64,000 nucleotides of DNA. Origin: an uncultured Alphaproteobacteria bacterium (GTDB lineage Bacteria > Pseudomonadota > Alphaproteobacteria > Caulobacterales > Caulobacteraceae). Shown in pieces: positions 46,835 to 55,733 of this stretch. Every line of letters begins with the position of its first letter. Within the stretch, counting starts at the first letter, position 1. Location: the NCBI GenBank assembly GCA_903822175.1, contig CAIJOB010000011.1, forward strand, positions 100,815 through 164,814. The letters run 5' to 3'. The translations under genes were made by a program, and so were the position numbers. The notes under the pieces are model-generated. The model had not been told where the DNA came from. It did not search any database and saw only the letters and a program-made list of their open reading frames with translations.

Positions 46835-47725
46835 CTACTTGCCGTGGTAGGCGGCGACCTCGTCGTGCGCGATCTGCTGCAGGGCGGTCGCCTGTGGCGG
46901 CGAGATGCCCAGTTCCTGCGCCGCCGTCTCGCGCGCGCCCAGTGACAGGGGGTCCTTACCGGTCAGCCGCTCGAAGACCACCAGGGCCTCGAGGTAATAG
47001 CCGTAGGCGCTCGCGTGATAGCTGTCCCAGGCCCACAGATTGACCTTGCCCGCTGAGATGCCGTCGTAGGGGTTGGGATCGGCGAACCCGACCGCGAAGG
47101 CCCGGTTCCAGGCGTCGCCCACCGGCGCGACGCCACGCACATAGGGCGAGCCCGCCGCAGCCGCGTCATAGGCCTTGCGGATGTCGCGTCCCATCGCCTC
47201 GATCGGCTGACCGTGCCAGTGCCCGGCGTCTGGATAGGTCTGGTCGGCGCGCGACCAGGTGGAGGTGATCAGAATATCGACCTTCGGATTGCGCGCGTGC
47301 AGCACCTTGGCCATCTGGCCCACGGTGTCGACCAGCAAGGCCGGATCGCCGGGCTTGGCGGCGTCGAGCGTGCTGAGACCGTGCATCACCACGTGGTCCC
47401 AGGCCTTGTCGACCAACGGCAGCTTCTCTTGCAGGTGAAAATCGAGGCCCTTGCCACCCACGGTTTCGAGGCTGACCGTGTAGTCGAGGCCCGCCTCTTT
47501 CGCGAACAGCTTGAACAGCGCCGGCACCCCGCCAACGCCGCCGCCGTTCAGATCGGTGACGCTGTCGCCGCGATACTTCCAGACCGGCGAATTGGCCCCG
47601 TAGGTGAAGCTGTTGCCGATGAACAGCACCGTCTCGGCCGCCCGCGCCAGGCCGGCGCTCATCGCCAGGGCCACGGCCGCCAGCGCCGCCGGCGCCCACT
47701 TCAATCCCGCCTTGGCGCCAATCAT
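46835..47725 (-). CDS. SGNH-hydrolase-like secreted protein (DUF4886-like)
   Basis: 296 residues. Signal peptide (1-29, AGLARA) is followed by LFIGNSFTYGANS, which resembles SGNH block I (GNS with Ser nucleophile), then HGLSTLD and, near the C-terminus, DSYHASAYGYYLEAL which provides the block V Asp-x-x-His. It would be a periplasmic esterase or deacetylase. Its start is 25 nt after the glpX stop in the same direction, so it may be transcribed with glpX although the function is unrelated. Specificity is unknown. Confidence 0.78.
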   Translation of the reverse strand: MIGAKAGLKWAPAALAAVALAMSAGLARAAETVLFIGNSFTYGANSPVWKYRGDSVTDLNGGGVGGVPALFKLFAKEAGLDYTVSLETVGGKGLDFHLQEKLPLVDKAWDHVVMHGLSTLDAAKPGDPALLVDTVGQMAKVLHARNPKVDILITSTWSRADQTYPDAGHWHGQPIEAMGRDIRKAYDAAAAGSPYVRGVAPVGDAWNRAFAVGFADPNPYDGISAGKVNLWAWDSYHASAYGYYLEALVVFERLTGKDPLSLGARETAAQELGISPPQATALQQIAHDEVAAYHGK

Positions 47726-47749
47726 CCGTGTCCCCCAGGCTTTGGCCGG

Positions 47750-48706
47750 TCAGACCGGCCGCTTCATCCGCACTTCGCGCGCCGTCCGCGTCGCCGAGTT
47801 CAGCACCAGCGTGTGGGTGTGCACGAAGCCATCCTTCACCTTCACGCCGTCCAGCAGGGCGCCGTCGGTGACCCCGGTCGCGGCGAAGATCGCGTCGGCG
47901 CGGACCATCTCGTGCAGGTCGTATTTGCGGTCGAGGTCCTTGATCCCGACCCGGGCCGCGCGAGCCCGCTCGTCGGCGTTGCGGAACACCAGGCGGCCCT
48001 GGAACTGGCCGCCGACGCACTTCAGCGCCGCGCAGGCAAGTACGCCTTCCGGCGCCCCGCCCTGGCCGACATAGAGGTCGACGCCGGTCGACGGGTCGGC
48101 CGTGTTCATCACGCCCGCCACATCGCCGTCGGTGATCAGGTAGATGCGGCAGCCGACCGAGCGCAGGCTGGCGATGATGTCGGCGTGGCGCGGCCGGTCG
48201 AGCACGCAGACCGTCAGCTCCTCCGGCGGCACGCCCTTGGCCTTGGCCAGCGCCTTGACGTTGTCGGCCGGCGACTTGTCCAGGTCGATGACACCGGCCG
48301 GATAGCCCGGTCCGCAGGCGATCTTGTCCATGTAGGTGTCGGGCGCGTTGAGCATGGTGCCCTTCGGCGCCCAGGCCATCACCGCCAGCGCGTTGGCCAT
48401 GGCCTTGGCCGTCAGGGTCGTGCCTTCCAGCGGGTCCAGTGCGATGTCGATCTTGAACTTGCCGGAGGGCTTGCCGACCTTTTCGCCGATGTAGAGCATC
48501 GGCGCCTCGTCGCGCTCGCCCTCGCCGATGACGATCTCGCCATCGATGTCGAGGTCGTTCAGCGCCGTGCGCATCGCGTCTACGGCGGCCTGATCGGCCT
48601 CCTTCTCATCGCCGCGGCCGACCATCTTCCAGGCGGCGATCGCGGCGATCTCGGTGACGCGGACCGCGTCCAGCACCAGGCTGCGGTCGAGGACTTCGGA
48701 ACTCAT
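47750..48706 (-). CDS. glpX: Class II fructose-1,6-bisphosphatase
   Basis: 318 residues, GlpX family: GRGDEKEADQAAVDAMR, GEGERDEAPMLYIGE (metal site), DPLEGTTLTAKAM (DPxEGT), GGAPEGVLACAALKC. It dephosphorylates fructose-1,6-bisphosphate in gluconeogenesis. It lies 28 nt after hom in the leftward run aminotransferase-hom-glpX, an order typical of alphaproteobacteria in which recJ usually follows. Confidence 0.96.
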   Translation of the reverse strand: MSSEVLDRSLVLDAVRVTEIAAIAAWKMVGRGDEKEADQAAVDAMRTALNDLDIDGEIVIGEGERDEAPMLYIGEKVGKPSGKFKIDIALDPLEGTTLTAKAMANALAVMAWAPKGTMLNAPDTYMDKIACGPGYPAGVIDLDKSPADNVKALAKAKGVPPEELTVCVLDRPRHADIIASLRSVGCRIYLITDGDVAGVMNTADPSTGVDLYVGQGGAPEGVLACAALKCVGGQFQGRLVFRNADERARAARVGIKDLDRKYDLHEMVRADAIFAATGVTDGALLDGVKVKDGFVHTHTLVLNSATRTAREVRMKRPV

Positions 48707-48734
48707 CTTCTCAGCGTCTCCGGATTCTTTTTCT

Positions 48735-50042
48735 TTAGATGCGGGCGATGCGTAGCAGGCGCGGGCGGTCCAGCACAGCAGGCAGACCCGCGATATGCTC
48801 GATCGCCGCCTTCAGCACGGATTCCGCCACCGCGTGGGTGGTGAGCACGATCGGCACCCCGCCCTTGAGTGAATCGGGAGCATTTTCCACGGGCTTCTGC
48901 AGGAAGCTCTCGATAGAGACGCCCGCCTCGGCCAGGGCCTCGGAGACCGCGGCGATGACGCCGGGCTCGTCCTTCACCGACAGGCGCAGATAGGCCCGCC
49001 CGATGCTCTTCGACGGATCGACCGGCGTGAAGGGCAAGAGTTCCCCCGCCGGCGCCTGGAAGACCGGCCGCACGGCGCCGGCCATCACGTCGGCGATGTC
49101 GGCGGCGACCGCGGCGGCGGTGGGGCCGGAACCTGCGCCCGGGCCCTGCACGAAGATGCGTCCGGTTCGCGCGCCCTCGATGAACAGCGCGTTGAGCGCC
49201 CCGCCCGTCTGGGCCAAAGGATGAGCCAGCGGGGCCAATGAAGGATAGACCCGCACCAGCACGCCGTCTGGCGAGCGGTCAGCGGACGCCACCAGCTTGA
49301 TGCGATAGCCGAGGTCGCGGCAGAGCTGGATATCCAGCAGCTCCACGCCGGCGATGCCTTCGATCTCGGCCGCGGCGTAGTTGGGGGCGCAGCCGAAGGC
49401 CAGGGCCGCGAGGATCGAGATCTTGTGCGCCGCGTCGAACCCACCGACGTCCATGGTCGGATCGGCCTCGGCGTAGCCCAGCCGCTGGGCCTCGGCCAGC
49501 ACCTCGGCGAAGGAGCGGCCCGTCGCCTCCATCTCAGTCAGGATGTAGTTGCAGGTCCCGTTGAGGATGCCGGCGATCGAGCGGATCTCGTCGCCGACCA
49601 GCGCCTCACGGACCATCTTCACGGCCGGGACACCGCCCATCACCGCGGCCTCGAACAGCAGCGGGACGCCCTGGGCCTCGGCCAGCGCCGCCAGTTCCGC
49701 CCCATGCTCGGCGATCAGCGCCTTGTTGGCGGTGACGACCGGCTTGCCGGCCTTCAACGCCGCCTCGACCGCGGCCTTGGCCGGCCCGTCGGAGCCACCG
49801 ATCAGCTCGACGAAGACGTCGGTCTCCGGCGAGGCCGCCAGGGCCACCGGATCGTCGAACCACGGCAATTTCGCGATATCGAAGGGCCGCGGCCGCGAGC
49901 GCGAGCGCGCTGAGACGCCGGTCACGGTCGCGCGACCGCCGGCCGGGGCGAAGTCCGGATGTTCGGCCAGGAAGGTCAGCAGGCCCGCGCCGACCGTTCC
50001 CAGGCCGGCGACCCCGACCCGCCAGGTTTTTCGCCCGGCCAT
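48735..50042 (-). CDS. hom: Homoserine dehydrogenase
   Basis: 435 residues. NAD(P) motif GVAGLGTVGAGLL, VTANKALIA, AAVMGGVPAVKM, the catalytic GILNGTCNYILTEME and DVGGFDAAHKISILAALAFG, plus a C-terminal ACT domain (LRLSVKDEPGVIAAVSEAL) probably binding threonine for feedback control. It converts aspartate semialdehyde to homoserine for Met, Thr and Ile. One base separates its start from the stop of the aminotransferase gene. Confidence 0.96.
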   Translation of the reverse strand: MAGRKTWRVGVAGLGTVGAGLLTFLAEHPDFAPAGGRATVTGVSARSRSRPRPFDIAKLPWFDDPVALAASPETDVFVELIGGSDGPAKAAVEAALKAGKPVVTANKALIAEHGAELAALAEAQGVPLLFEAAVMGGVPAVKMVREALVGDEIRSIAGILNGTCNYILTEMEATGRSFAEVLAEAQRLGYAEADPTMDVGGFDAAHKISILAALAFGCAPNYAAAEIEGIAGVELLDIQLCRDLGYRIKLVASADRSPDGVLVRVYPSLAPLAHPLAQTGGALNALFIEGARTGRIFVQGPGAGSGPTAAAVAADIADVMAGAVRPVFQAPAGELLPFTPVDPSKSIGRAYLRLSVKDEPGVIAAVSEALAEAGVSIESFLQKPVENAPDSLKGGVPIVLTTHAVAESVLKAAIEHIAGLPAVLDRPRLLRIARI

Positions 50043-50043
50043 G

Positions 50044-51264
50044 CTACTGCGCCACCAGGGTATTGTGCGCCCGGGCCAGGATCTCGTCGGACTGGCTGAG
50101 GAACTTCTTCACGTTGCGCGCCGCCTGACGGATGCGGTTTTCATTCTCGACCAGACCCACGCGCACGAAGCCCTCCCCATATTCGCCAAAGCCAACGCCC
50201 GGCGCCACGGCGACGCCAGCCTCCTCGATCAAGAGCTTGGAGAACAGCAAGGACCCCGCTTCCTTGAACTGCTCCGGCACCGGCGCCCAGGCGAACATCG
50301 AAGCGTTGGGCGATGGGATGTCCCACCCGGCCCGCTTCATCGACTCCACGAGTACGTCGCGGCGCGATTTGTAGATGCCGCGGATTTCGTCGACGCAGTC
50401 CTGCGGCCCGTTCAGCGCCGCCGCCGCCGCCACCTGGATCGGCGTATAGGCGCCATAGTCCAGATAGGACTTCACCCGCGCCAGCGCCGCGCAGATGCGC
50501 TCGTTGCCGACCACCATGCCGACGCGCCAGCCGGCCATGGCGTAGGTCTTGGAGAGCGAATTGACCTCGACGGCGATCTCCTTCGCGCCTTCGACCTGCA
50601 GCACCGACGGCGGCGGGTTGTCGTCGAAGTAGATCTCCGAATAGGCGATGTCGCTGATCACCAGCATGTCGTGCTTTTTCGCGAGCGCGATGGCGTCCTT
50701 GTAGAAATCCAGGTCGACGCACTGGGCCGTCGGGTTCGACGGATAGCTAAGGATCAGGACGGTCGGCGGCGGCGCGGAATGCTTCACCGCCCGGCTGACG
50801 CCTGCCAGATACTCCTCCGGCGAAAGCGCCGGCACATGGCGGATCACGCCGCCGGCCATGATGAAACCGTAGGCGTGGATCGGGTACGCCGGGTTCGGAC
50901 AGACGATCACGTCGCCAGGCGCGGTGAGCGCCTGGGCGAGGTTCGCGAAGCCTTCCTTGGAGCCGAGCGTGGCGATCACCTCGGTGTCGGGATTCAGCTT
51001 CACCCCAAAGCGGCGGTCGTAGTAGCCGGCCATGGCGCGGCGCAGGCCGACGATGCCCTTGGACGCCGAATAGCGGCCAGCCTTCGGATCGCGGGCAGTC
51101 TCGACCAGCTTGTCGACGATGTGCTTGGGCGTCGGCATGTCGGGATTGCCCATGCCGAAGTCGATGATGTCGGTCCCCTGCGCGCGCAGGCGGGCCTTGA
51201 TGCGGTTGACCTCCTCCAGGACGTAGGGCGGGAGGCGTCGGATGCGGTGAAAATCGGGGGTCAT
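50044..51264 (-). CDS. Class I/II aminotransferase (LL-diaminopimelate/alanine aminotransferase-like)
   Basis: 406 residues. DFGMGNPDMPTPKHI, NPAYPIHAYGF, SYPSNPTAQC, DIAYSEIYFDD and the PLP-lysine in VNSLSKTYAMAGWRVG, then VRVGLVENE. Similar sequences in alphaproteobacteria are annotated as LL-diaminopimelate aminotransferase or alanine transaminase AlaC; the sequence alone does not decide. It heads the hom-glpX operon, which suggests amino-acid synthesis. ATG 51262-51264 (MTPDFHRIRRL) is the family start; the frame is open to 51354. Confidence 0.9.
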   Translation of the reverse strand: MTPDFHRIRRLPPYVLEEVNRIKARLRAQGTDIIDFGMGNPDMPTPKHIVDKLVETARDPKAGRYSASKGIVGLRRAMAGYYDRRFGVKLNPDTEVIATLGSKEGFANLAQALTAPGDVIVCPNPAYPIHAYGFIMAGGVIRHVPALSPEEYLAGVSRAVKHSAPPPTVLILSYPSNPTAQCVDLDFYKDAIALAKKHDMLVISDIAYSEIYFDDNPPPSVLQVEGAKEIAVEVNSLSKTYAMAGWRVGMVVGNERICAALARVKSYLDYGAYTPIQVAAAAALNGPQDCVDEIRGIYKSRRDVLVESMKRAGWDIPSPNASMFAWAPVPEQFKEAGSLLFSKLLIEEAGVAVAPGVGFGEYGEGFVRVGLVENENRIRQAARNVKKFLSQSDEILARAHNTLVAQ

Positions 51265-51391
51265 GTGAAAGGTCTTGCGCCGCGAGGGGCCCAGATGCGG
51301 CCTTTCGAAAGGCGGATGCCGGGTCTTGGTAGTCTCCGGGCAGGAGCCAGCCAAGCCATGGTTCGATGAATTTTCAGCCTCCGCGGGCGCG

Positions 51392-51847
51392 CTAGCGCTT
51401 CACCGGCGGAGGCGCGGTAGCTCGCGCCTTCTGGTCCTTTGCGAAGGCCTCGGTGTCGCCGGGGACCACCGGCGGCAGCTCGGGGCCGGCGTCAATGCGC
51501 GCCTTGGCGACGAAATCGCCGGTGTCGTTGATCGTCCAGGTGTTGTCGGCGGTAGCCGTGATCAGGGTCTGGGCGTCGGTCTCCACCTTCGTCGCGGCCT
51601 GGCCGTACTGCTTGTGCGGGCGCACGTCGTTCGGAACCGCGGGGAAGGCGGCGAAGGTCGGAAAGGCCGCACCCGGCCGCACGGTCTTGGCGACTTCCGG
51701 CGCGACCGGCGAACGCGGATCGACCTGCGCGTCACTAAACGGGTGCACGCAGGCGCTAAGGAGGCCGCAGACGCCCACACTCAGCAGAACGCGTGCAGCG
51801 GTTCCGCTACGGAAGACGTTCACAAAAAGGCTCGACCGGGTCAGCAT
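51392..51847 (-). CDS. Putative lipoprotein of unknown function (151 aa)
   Basis: 151 residues. A hydrophobic N-terminal stretch ends in lipobox LLSAC (Cys33), followed by VHPFSDAQVDPRSPVA, an acidic/Pro-rich body and a C-terminal Pro-rich tail (TAPPPVKR). The middle FPTFAAFPAVPNDVRP reminds me of small conserved outer-membrane lipoproteins of Caulobacterales, but the function is unknown. It lies between the aminotransferase and divergent phaC, 77 bp from the phaC start. Confidence 0.68.
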   Translation of the reverse strand: MLTRSSLFVNVFRSGTAARVLLSVGVCGLLSACVHPFSDAQVDPRSPVAPEVAKTVRPGAAFPTFAAFPAVPNDVRPHKQYGQAATKVETDAQTLITATADNTWTINDTGDFVAKARIDAGPELPPVVPGDTEAFAKDQKARATAPPPVKR

Positions 51848-51924
51848 TTTCCGATCCGGTCTTATGCGATGATCGCGGCAGGCGAAAGAGCGCGTGCGTT
51901 TTCGCTGTCTTAGAGGACGACCCG

Positions 51925-53913
51925 ATGAGTGAGCGAACCGCGCCGACCAAGGCCGGCAAAGGCGGCAAGTCCAAGGGCCATAAGGCTGCGCCGGAAAGGG
52001 CGAAGGCCAAGGCCAAGGGCAAGCCGAAGGGCGCCGTCAAGGACAAGGCTGCCAAGGCAGCCCCCGCACCGGCGGCCCCATCAGCGCCTCCGGCCCCGAC
52101 TCACGCGGCCACGCCGGCCCTCGACTTCCCCGCCATGACCGCCGAGCAGCGCGGCGTCGTGGAAAAACTCTCCATGAACCTCGCCCGCGCCGCGCTCACC
52201 GCCCAGGGCGCGATCGCCGAGATGGCGCTGCGCCAGGCCGACCGGCCCGCGGCGCTCTCGCCCGACCCGTTCCACGTGGCGCCGGCGCTCACCGAGGTGA
52301 TGGGCCGCCTGGCCGCCCAGCCAGACCGGCTGATGCGCGCCCAGGCCGACCTGTTCTCGCGCTATCTCGACCTCTGGCAGAACACGGCGCGGCGGATGGG
52401 CGGCGAGACGACGACGCCGGTCGCCGAGCCGGCCCGCGGCGACAAGCGATTCGCCGATCCGGACTGGGCCGAAAACCCGGTCTTCGACGTGATCAAGCAG
52501 TCCTATCTGCTGACCGCCAACTGGATGAACAGCCTGGTCGCCGAGGTGGACGACGTCGACCCGATGACCAAGCGGCGCGTCGAGTTCTTCATGAAGATGC
52601 TCACCGACGCCTTTTCGCCCTCCAACTTCCTGGCCTCCAATCCCGCGGCCCTGCGCGAGGTGATGGCGACCGGCGGCGAGAGCCTGGTGCGCGGCATGGA
52701 GAATTTCGCCGCCGACCTCGACCGTGGTGGTGGCCAGCTGTCCATCGCCCAGACCGACTACGAGATGTTCAAGATCGGCGAGAACGTCGCGACCGCGCCG
52801 GGCAAGGTCGTGTTCCGCAACGAAATCATCGAACTGCTGCAATTTTCTCCCACGACAGAGAGCGTCTGCGAGATCCCACTGGTGATCTTCCCGCCGTGGA
52901 TCAATAAGTTCTACATCCTCGACCTGCGGCCCGAGAATTCGATGATCCGCTGGCTGTCGTCGCAGGGCATCACGGTCTTCGTGGCTTCCTGGGTCAACCC
53001 GACGGCGGAACTCTCCGACCGCACCTTCGAGGACTATATGCGCGAGGGGATCTACGCCGGGACGCAGGCGGCGATGGACCAGTGCGGCGTTTCCCAGGTC
53101 AACACCGTCGGCTACTGCATCGGCGGCACCCTGCTCTCCTCGACGCTGGCCCACATGGCGGCCAAGAACGACAGCCGAATCGCCTCGGCCACTTTCTTCG
53201 CCGCCCAGCAGGACTTCTCCGAGGCCGGCGACCTCCTGCTGTTTACCAACGAGGACTGGCTTTCGACCCTCGAACAGAAAATGGACGAAGGCGGCGGCGT
53301 GCTGTCGGGCCAGACCATGGCCGACACCTTCAATTCGCTGCGGGCCAACGACCTGATCTGGTCGTTCTTCGTGAACAACTACCTGCTGGGCAAGGAGCCC
53401 AAGCCCTTCGATCTGCTGTTCTGGAACTCCGACCAGACGCGGATGCCCAAGACCCTGCACATGTACTACCTGCGCAAGTTCTACGGCGAGAACGCGCTGG
53501 CGAAGGGCGAACTGGTCCTCGACAACGTCCAGCTCGACCTGGGCAAGGTGAAGACGCCGATCTACGTGCAATCCTCCAAGGAGGACCACATCGCGCCCGC
53601 CCGCTCTGTCTACAAGGGCGCCAAGCTGTTCGGCGGACCGGTGAACTTCACCCTCGCCGGATCGGGCCATATCGCCGGGGTGATCAACGCGCCCGTGGCC
53701 CACAAGTACCAGCACTGGACCAACAGCGCGCTCCCCGACACGCTCGCCGAATGGCAGGCCGGCGCCGGCGAGACGGCCGGCTCCTGGTGGCCGCACTGGA
53801 TCGAATGGCTGAAGGCCAAGTCCGGCGGCCAGGTCGCCGCCCGCGACCCCGCCAAGGGCAAGCTGAAGCCGCTCGGCGACGCGCCCGGGACCTATGTGAA
53901 GGTGCGGTCGTAG
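51925..53913 (+). CDS. phaC: Class I poly(3-hydroxyalkanoate) synthase with basic N-terminal extension
   Basis: 662 residues from ATG 51925; the frame is open upstream to 51793. Residues about 10-70 are a Lys/Ala/Pro-rich tail (KAKGKPKGAVKDKAAK), not part of the core. Then comes the PhaC core: FADPDWAENPVFDVIKQSYL, PPWINKFYILDL, the lipase-like box GYCIGG with nucleophile Cys398, catalytic Asp in SSKEDHIAPA and His in GSGHIAGV. It polymerises hydroxyacyl-CoA into storage granules. No phasin or phaA/B genes are adjacent. Confidence 0.95.
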   Translation: MSERTAPTKAGKGGKSKGHKAAPERAKAKAKGKPKGAVKDKAAKAAPAPAAPSAPPAPTHAATPALDFPAMTAEQRGVVEKLSMNLARAALTAQGAIAEMALRQADRPAALSPDPFHVAPALTEVMGRLAAQPDRLMRAQADLFSRYLDLWQNTARRMGGETTTPVAEPARGDKRFADPDWAENPVFDVIKQSYLLTANWMNSLVAEVDDVDPMTKRRVEFFMKMLTDAFSPSNFLASNPAALREVMATGGESLVRGMENFAADLDRGGGQLSIAQTDYEMFKIGENVATAPGKVVFRNEIIELLQFSPTTESVCEIPLVIFPPWINKFYILDLRPENSMIRWLSSQGITVFVASWVNPTAELSDRTFEDYMREGIYAGTQAAMDQCGVSQVNTVGYCIGGTLLSSTLAHMAAKNDSRIASATFFAAQQDFSEAGDLLLFTNEDWLSTLEQKMDEGGGVLSGQTMADTFNSLRANDLIWSFFVNNYLLGKEPKPFDLLFWNSDQTRMPKTLHMYYLRKFYGENALAKGELVLDNVQLDLGKVKTPIYVQSSKEDHIAPARSVYKGAKLFGGPVNFTLAGSGHIAGVINAPVAHKYQHWTNSALPDTLAEWQAGAGETAGSWWPHWIEWLKAKSGGQVAARDPAKGKLKPLGDAPGTYVKVRS

Positions 53914-54004
53914 CAGCGTCACTACGTTACTAAGGTTTAATGCCAGCTACCTTGCACCGCCCAATACCTTGCCATAGGTTCTGGGCTCGCAAGGAGGCGC
54001 CGAC

Positions 54005-54331
54005 GTGCCGGAAGCCATCGATATCCAGCTGAAGAAAGGGGCGCTCGAGCTTTGCGTGCTCGCCCTCCTCTCCCAGCACGACAGTTACGCCTACGAGATC
54101 GCCAGCCAGCTCTCCGACTCCATCGGCATGGGCGAAGGCACGATCTACCCGTTGATGCGCCGCCTGCAGATGGACCGGCTCGTCGAGACCTATCTGGTCG
54201 AGAGCCCGGCTGGCCCGTCGCGCAAATACTACCGGCTGACCACGGCTGGAAAGGCGAGCTTCACCTCGCAGAAGTCCGCCTGGAGCTCGTTCTCCGGCGC
54301 GGTGGAAACCATTCTTGGAGGGGCGAAATGA
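54005..54331 (+). CDS. PadR family transcriptional regulator
   Basis: 108 residues with GTG start 54005-54007 after AAGGAGG (53991-53997, 7-nt spacing). LKKGALELCVLALLSQHDSYAYEIASQL and EGTIYPLMRRLQMDRLVETY form the PadR winged-helix DNA-binding domain; RKYYRLTTAGKAS is the wing end. The C-terminal helix is short, as in PadR-s1 types. It is translationally coupled with a DUF1700 gene (ATGA overlap), and likely autoregulates this operon. Confidence 0.93.
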   Translation: MPEAIDIQLKKGALELCVLALLSQHDSYAYEIASQLSDSIGMGEGTIYPLMRRLQMDRLVETYLVESPAGPSRKYYRLTTAGKASFTSQKSAWSSFSGAVETILGGAK

Positions 54332-54906
54332 CCCGTCAGGCGTTCATGGCCCGGCTGATGGAAGGCCTTCGCGGCCTGCCGCCGATGGCCCAGGCCGACA
54401 TCATCGCGGACTACAACAACCACTTCAACGAAGGCGCCGCCGCCGGCCGCAGCGAGGCCGATGTGGCCGCCGCTCTGGGCGACCCCAGCCGGCTGGCCCG
54501 CGAGCTGCGCGCCGAGGCGGGCTGGAAGCGGTGGGAGATGGAACGCAGCGCCTCGGCCGGCGCCTCGGCGGTGTTCGCCGTGCTGGGCCTGGGCGCCATC
54601 GACATCCTGATCCTGCTGCCGATCCTGATGGGCGTGGGCAGCGCGATCTTCGGCGTCGGCGTGGCCGTGCTGGCGGTGTTCTTCGCCGGCGGTGTGGTCT
54701 TCGCGGCGGGGCCCTTCATGGGCCTGCCGGGCGGACCGACCGCGACCATGCTGGCGGGCGTCGGCCTGATGGCCGGCGCGGCCTCCGGCGGCGCGGTGCT
54801 GGCCATCGTCACCACGGGCCTGGTCAACGCGCTCGTCTGGTACGGCCGCCTCCACTACCGGCTGCTGACGCCGGCCCTTGAACCGCAAGTCCACGGAGCC
54901 CTCTAA
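54328..54906 (+). CDS. DUF1700 family membrane protein
   Basis: 192 residues. An N-terminal cytoplasmic helical domain (MTRQAFMARLMEGLRGLPP...DIIADYNNHF, with the LGDPSRLARELRAE helix) is followed by about four hydrophobic helices. This is the DUF1700 architecture, regularly found after PadR-like genes and thought to accompany stress or envelope responses. Starts 4 nt inside the PadR stop and ends one base into the next ATG (TAATG). Confidence 0.88.
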   Translation: MTRQAFMARLMEGLRGLPPMAQADIIADYNNHFNEGAAAGRSEADVAAALGDPSRLARELRAEAGWKRWEMERSASAGASAVFAVLGLGAIDILILLPILMGVGSAIFGVGVAVLAVFFAGGVVFAAGPFMGLPGGPTATMLAGVGLMAGAASGGAVLAIVTTGLVNALVWYGRLHYRLLTPALEPQVHGAL

Positions 54907-55733
54907 TGATCCGCGTGCTCGTCATGATCGCCGTGGCCGGCTTCCTGGTCTCGGTGGTCTCGCTCTCCTCGGCCGTCGCCATCGGCGGTCCGGAGGTCTT
55001 CACCGACGGCGTCTGGAACCGCTGGTTCGACGGCGACAGCCACTGGGGCTGGAACGACGATTGGAGCAACCGCCGCTGGCGTCACGGCCGCGACGGCGGC
55101 CCGCAGGCGACCCGCGACCTGGCCTGGAGCGGCGGCGACAGCCTTGAGGTCGATGTGCCGGCCGAGGTCCGCTACACCCAGGCGCCCGGCGCCGGGAAGG
55201 TCACCGTCAGCGGCCCGGAGCGTGAGGTCGCCGACTTAGAGGTCGAGGACGGCCATATCCGCTACGCCCGCCACGGCCACCATCACTGGGGCGACCTGAC
55301 CATCGTGATCAGCGCGCCGGCCGTCAGCCACTTCTCCATCGACAGCAACGGCAGCCTGGCCATCGAGAACTACAAGCAGGACAAGCTCAGCCTGGATATC
55401 TCCGGCAGCGCCAACGTCACCGTCAAGGGCGAGACCAAGGGCGTGGAACTGGCCATCGCCGGCTCCGGCGCGACCGACCTGACCGATCTGAAGGTCTCCG
55501 ACGCCGACGTCACGGTAGCCGGCTCCGGCGAAGCGACGCTGGGCCCCACGGGCGTCGCCAACATCGACATCTCGGGTTCGGGCGACGTCACTCTGCTGAA
55601 CCACCCCACAAAGCTGGAAAGCAACGTCTCCGGCTCCGGCAGCATCCATCAGAAGGACGGCGCCACGGCGTCTAGCGGGCCGCCTGAGCCGCCCGCTCCG
55701 CCCCGGCCGCCGAAACCGCCTAAGCCGGTATGA
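54906..55733 (+). CDS. DUF2807/GIN-domain secreted protein
   Basis: 275 residues. Signal peptide or anchor (1-26), then a Trp/Gly/Asp-rich segment and a beta-helix region (about 80-250) with repeated ISGSANVTV, GSGATDL, GSGEATL and GSGDVTL turns, the GIN (DUF2807) domain seen in autotransporter-adhesin-like surface proteins. A Pro-rich tail ends PPKPPKPV. It would be exported and fold as a right-handed solenoid. Third gene of the PadR operon. Its 3' end overlaps msrB by 14 nt on the opposite strand. Confidence 0.88.
   Translation: MIRVLVMIAVAGFLVSVVSLSSAVAIGGPEVFTDGVWNRWFDGDSHWGWNDDWSNRRWRHGRDGGPQATRDLAWSGGDSLEVDVPAEVRYTQAPGAGKVTVSGPEREVADLEVEDGHIRYARHGHHHWGDLTIVISAPAVSHFSIDSNGSLAIENYKQDKLSLDISGSANVTVKGETKGVELAIAGSGATDLTDLKVSDADVTVAGSGEATLGPTGVANIDISGSGDVTLLNHPTKLESNVSGSGSIHQKDGATASSGPPEPPAPPRPPKPPKPV

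Noticed and set aside
51275..51913. 212-residue plus-strand ORF upstream of phaC
   Set aside because: Antisense to the lipoprotein gene with a proper lipobox; the product looks like a shadow frame.
52081..53922. 613-residue minus-strand open frame
   Set aside because: Antisense to phaC; no family features.
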